Positions 15,138-17,140 of a stretch of DNA of 17,140 nucleotides are shown here, one piece after another; position 1 is the stretch's first letter; each line of letters starts with the position of its first letter. Position numbers and translations under genes: made by a program. The DNA lies in NCBI GenBank assembly GCA_900547995.1, contig URIY01000037.1, positions 1-17,140 on the forward strand, read 5' to 3'. The stretch is from an uncultured Mycoplasmatota bacterium. Lineage in GTDB: Bacteria > Bacillota_I > Bacilli_A > RF39 > UBA660. The notes beneath the pieces were generated by a model. The model was not told where the DNA came from. It was given only the letters and a program-made list of their open reading frames with translations, and did no database searches.

Positions 15138-16079
15138 TTATATGTAAAAAATTGTATTTTTTTCAAAAAAATACTCAGAATAATACTTTATTTGTCTAAC
15201 TAATCGAAATAATGCCTCATCTTTAGCCTTTGCTTCAATCATAATATCAAAATCTCTTTTACAAAATTTAATTTTTTCCAAAAATAACAAAAAAGTTTTA
15301 ATATCAATATAATCATGATGACTACGATAATTTATCTTATTAAGAGGAGATGAAAAATGTATTTTAGGAATTGAATTACCCCATGTATTAAATATAGTTT
15401 CAATATAGTCCTCTATTTTATAATTACCTTTGTTACATAAATAATGATGATAATCAAGAACCATAGGAACATTTATTTTTTGACACAAACTAAGAGTATT
15501 TTTTATATTATAAACCTTATCATCATTTTCAATTATTATTAACTGTTTTACACTATCATCAAGTAAATTAAAGTTAGTAATAAATCGTTCTATTGATTTT
15601 CTTTTTCCATTTGTTTTGCTACCTATATGCATAATTAATTTACCATCTACTTCCATTGCTTTAAATATATTTTTATAAAAATTGAGTATATTAATAGTAG
15701 ATAAAACAACATCTTTATTGATACTATTTAATACAAAGAAATGATCAACATGCATATCAACTCGCATTTGATTAGTATTAATGAAATGACCAATATTTTT
15801 TAATTTATCTTTAAAAACCGTTAATAAATCAATATCTAACTCAGGTATAGTTGCAAGAGGAAAAATATTAGATGACATACGATAAAAATAAATTTCATTT
15901 TTTAAATTGTATTTTAATATTTCTAATAAACTATCTAAATTATCGTTAATAACCTTAAGTAATTTTTCATTACCACGTTTTTTACCTAGTTTTCTATAAT
16001 TACTATATGTCATAGTATGAGAAGATGTTATATTATCAAGCGTTGTTGCGATGGCAACATAACCAAGTCTAATTTTCAT
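15138..16079 (-). CDS. uvsE: UV-damage endonuclease UvdE/UvsE
   Basis: 313-aa TIM-barrel nuclease that nicks 5' of UV photoproducts and some other lesions in an excision route independent of UvrABC. Landmarks are IRLGYV at the N-terminus, RMSSNIFPLA (67-76), MHVDHF (109-114), MHIG (150-153), IIIEND (182-187), VLDYHHY (207-213), KIHFSS (239-244), HHDYI (254-258) and MIEAKAKD (280-287). Likely metal ligands are H151, E185, D209, H212, H241 and E282. K239 occupies the place of the modified lysine known from the Thermus enzyme. The ATG follows AGGTGATATT. It is 54 bp upstream of dnaG with no convincing terminator between them, so both may be on one transcript. It is the last gene with the low-GC character of the window. 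Confidence 0.92.
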   Translation of the reverse strand: MKIRLGYVAIATTLDNITSSHTMTYSNYRKLGKKRGNEKLLKVINDNLDSLLEILKYNLKNEIYFYRMSSNIFPLATIPELDIDLLTVFKDKLKNIGHFINTNQMRVDMHVDHFFVLNSINKDVVLSTINILNFYKNIFKAMEVDGKLIMHIGSKTNGKRKSIERFITNFNLLDDSVKQLIIIENDDKVYNIKNTLSLCQKINVPMVLDYHHYLCNKGNYKIEDYIETIFNTWGNSIPKIHFSSPLNKINYRSHHDYIDIKTFLLFLEKIKFCKRDFDIMIEAKAKDEALFRLVRQIKYYSEYFFEKNTIFYI

Positions 16080-16210
16080 AATATCACCTAGTAATATTAT
16101 GGTTAAGGAAAGGATTATTTATGAATTTAAAAAAACTTAAAATAAACAGTATCAGATTGATATTTACTGTTGAAAAATTCGCTCAATGTGATAAAATAAT
16201 AGATATGTAT
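16080..16210. other. Composition break: low-GC Bacilli-like DNA meets higher-GC Clostridia-like DNA
   Basis: Left of here GC is about 13 of 60 in a hand-counted line (15541-15600). Right of it, two lines gave 24 of 60 (16501-16560) and 30 of 60 (16861-16920). Codons such as GCG, GGC and CGC appear only to the right. The exact join cannot be placed, because 16080-16210 is AT-rich and fits either side. Either an assembly join or recent transfer. Confidence 0.6.
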
Positions 16211-16297
16211 AAGAGAGCTTTAAACGGCGAAAAAAATGTGCAGAGTATGACGGAAAACACATACACAAGAGGACATTTTTATCGCGGTGTGCTTTAA
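16121..16297 (+). CDS. Small ORF of unknown function (58 aa) before maf
   Basis: ATG to TAA, 58 codons, with AAGGAAAGGA 7 nt upstream. The product starts MNLKKLKINSIRLIF and has a charged middle and a C-terminus reading YTRGHFYRGVL; no signal peptide or known domain is recognised. The second half uses CGC, GGC, GTG and ACG codons like maf, while the first half is AT-rich like the DNA to the left. It could therefore be a real clostridial protein, the truncated remains of one, or an ORF created by the join. It ends 16 nt before maf, which suggests translation in series if real. Confidence 0.4.
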   Translation: MNLKKLKINSIRLIFTVEKFAQCDKIIDMYKRALNGEKNVQSMTENTYTRGHFYRGVL

Positions 16298-16313
16298 GAA
16301 AGGTTATAATGCA

Positions 16314-16937
16314 ATGATAGATTTTATACTTGCGTCGGGTTCACCGAGAAGAAAAGAACTTTTGGAGCTTATGGGACTTGAATTTAAGGTGATTGTTTCG
16401 CAAGCGGACGAAGATTCCGTTTCAAAAGATTTGAAACCCGAGCTTTACGTGCAGGAGCTTGCACTTTTAAAGGCGAGTGCAACCGCAAAAGAGGTTTTAC
16501 GCAATAAAAATGCGGTTATAATTTCGGCAGACACAATCGTAACGCTTGACGGACAAATACTCGGTAAGCCGAAAGACGAAGATGACGCATTTAATATGCT
16601 TTCAAAACTTTCGGGACGTGAACATGAAGTATATACGGGATATTGCGTTATGCGAATAAGCGACGGAAAAGCCGTTTGCGGAAAAGTTAGGACAAAAGTA
16701 AAGTTTAAGGATTTGAGAGATAATAAAATTCGCGGATATATAAATTCGGGCGAGCCTATGGATAAGGCAGGTGCATACGGAATACAGGGACTCGGTTCAC
16801 TTTTGATTGAAAAGATTGACGGCGATTATTTTAACGTTGTCGGTCTGCCGATAAGGGCGCTTGCGGACACGCTTGAGGACGAATTCGACATAAAGCTGTT
16901 GACAGGTATGTCAACAGCCCAAAAATCACATCAATAG
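16314..16937 (+). CDS. maf: Maf-family nucleoside triphosphate pyrophosphatase (YhdE-like, dTTP/UTP type)
   Basis: 207 aa from ATG 16314, preceded by AGAAAGG at about 9 nt; a GTG at 16287 in frame lacks a ribosome-binding site and overlaps the preceding ORF. SGSPRR (8-13) holds the N-terminal phosphate-binding residues. D73 (SADTIV) is the likely metal-bound acid. K85 (GKPK) and Q158 (YGIQG) match the dTTP/UTP-selective YhdE subgroup. The enzyme hydrolyses dTTP, UTP and modified nucleotides to the monophosphate, and has been linked to cell-division arrest. The last 10 or so residues are encoded by the terminator-like repeat, so the normal C-terminus is probably near DIKLL. Composition differs from all genes to the left. 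Confidence 0.93.
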   Translation: MIDFILASGSPRRKELLELMGLEFKVIVSQADEDSVSKDLKPELYVQELALLKASATAKEVLRNKNAVIISADTIVTLDGQILGKPKDEDDAFNMLSKLSGREHEVYTGYCVMRISDGKAVCGKVRTKVKFKDLRDNKIRGYINSGEPMDKAGAYGIQGLGSLLIEKIDGDYFNVVGLPIRALADTLEDEFDIKLLTGMSTAQKSHQ

Positions 16938-16959
16938 ATGTAATTTTTGAGTGATTTTT
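16921..16959 (+). terminator. Terminator hairpin overlapping the end of maf
   Basis: 16921-16932 pairs with 16937-16948 (11 of 12 bases, 4-nt loop) and ends in T5. An alternative perfect 9-bp stem pairs 16921-16929 (AAAAATCAC) with 16951-16959 (GTGATTTTT). Both put a T run at the 3' end, so termination after maf is likely. Confidence 0.65.
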
Positions 16960-17045
16960 AAAGAGAAAATCATAAAGTTCCTCCGAAGTCGAAACTTTAG
17001 ATTTTTGCCATTTCTGCCGCACAGGTCGTCAGAAATGATTTTTAA

Positions 17046-17102
17046 TGAGGTTGCACCTCAAACACCCAAGAACAAAGAATACAAAACCATTCGGTTTTGT
17101 AT
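17046..17102. repeat. Two hairpins in the maf downstream region
   Basis: TGAGGT (17046-17051) pairs with ACCTCA (17055-17060) around TGC. ATACAAAACC (17079-17088) pairs perfectly with GGTTTTGTAT (17093-17102) around ATTC. Neither is followed by a T run on either strand. The stretch 16938-17134 has no gene that I can support and looks like a structured intergenic repeat. Confidence 0.5.
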
Positions 17103-17134
17103 GTGATTGATATTATAAAAGGAGAACAACGAAA

Positions 17135-17140
17135 ATGGGG
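17135..17140 (+). CDS. First two codons of a gene cut by the window edge, possibly mreB
   Basis: ATGGGG at the end of the window is preceded by AAAAGGAG (17117-17124) at 10-nt spacing. In Clostridia maf is often followed by mreB, whose product commonly begins Met-Gly, but two codons cannot establish identity. Confidence 0.4.

Noticed and set aside
16831..17022. Minus-strand ORF of 63 codons across the end of maf
   Set aside because: It overlaps the maf coding end and the terminator hairpins and has no ribosome-binding site. It is best explained as a reading frame within the structured repeat.
1..17140. tRNA, rRNA, riboswitch or CRISPR features
   Set aside because: Spacers are short and none shows a cloverleaf, rRNA-like conservation, T-box or other riboswitch motif, or regular repeats.

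Overview
The window is AT-rich DNA from an uncultured low-GC Firmicute, most likely a gut member of the class Bacilli or its Tenericutes-like relatives. TrmK, the housekeeping sigma factor, primase and a YqfQ/VrrA-like protein lie together as in the Bacillus dnaG-sigA region. MurC carries Bacilli-style motifs (EACEWKRHF, QGNAF). TGA acts as a stop (dnaG ends in it) and Trp is TGG, so the code is the standard bacterial one, not the mycoplasma one. Many genes start after an extended Shine-Dalgarno ending in GTGAT or GGTGAT.

Layout, left to right. A directly repeated 12-mer at the left edge (7-38) may be an insertion-sequence end. Next is a short-chain dehydrogenase (93-872, minus), then murC (929-2233, minus) with its terminator. 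A compact Tad pilus operon follows on the minus strand. Read in the direction of transcription it is: Flp pilin (7644-7444), two TadE-like pseudopilins, a CpaE/TadZ-like ATPase, the CpaF/TadA motor ATPase, a TadB platform protein with an added Ig-like N-terminal region, TadC, and finally murC. The pilin has its own promoter and is separated from the assembly genes by a terminator and a second promoter. A DUF192 gene (7743-8066, plus) is divergent from the pilin; the two promoters share one -35 region. It converges on a second minus-strand operon: a PilC/GspF protein with a long Lys/Glu-rich N-terminal extension, then the prepilin peptidase that probably matures the Tad pilins. Divergent from pilC is the yqfQ-like gene (11230-11595, plus). 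It meets the minus-strand group UV-damage endonuclease, dnaG, rpoD, trmK.

Just right of the UV endonuclease start (about 16080-16210) the character of the DNA changes. GC rises from about 20-30% to 40-50% in hand-counted 60-base lines, CGN, GGC and GCG codons become common, and the ribosome-binding-site style changes. That right end holds a 58-codon unknown ORF, a Maf nucleotide pyrophosphatase typical of Clostridia, a hairpin-rich intergenic stretch, and the first two codons of another gene. It is either transferred DNA or, more likely, an assembly join to a different organism.

Together the core of the window encodes a monoderm Tad pilus with its own peptidase and a second, T4P/T2SS-type platform protein whose motor ATPase and pilins are not present here. 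The pilus genes sit beside housekeeping replication, transcription and cell-wall genes. The most unusual items are the Ig-like/TadB fusion, the Lys/Glu-rich PilC extension, the two-promoter arrangement of the pilin, and the composition break at the right.
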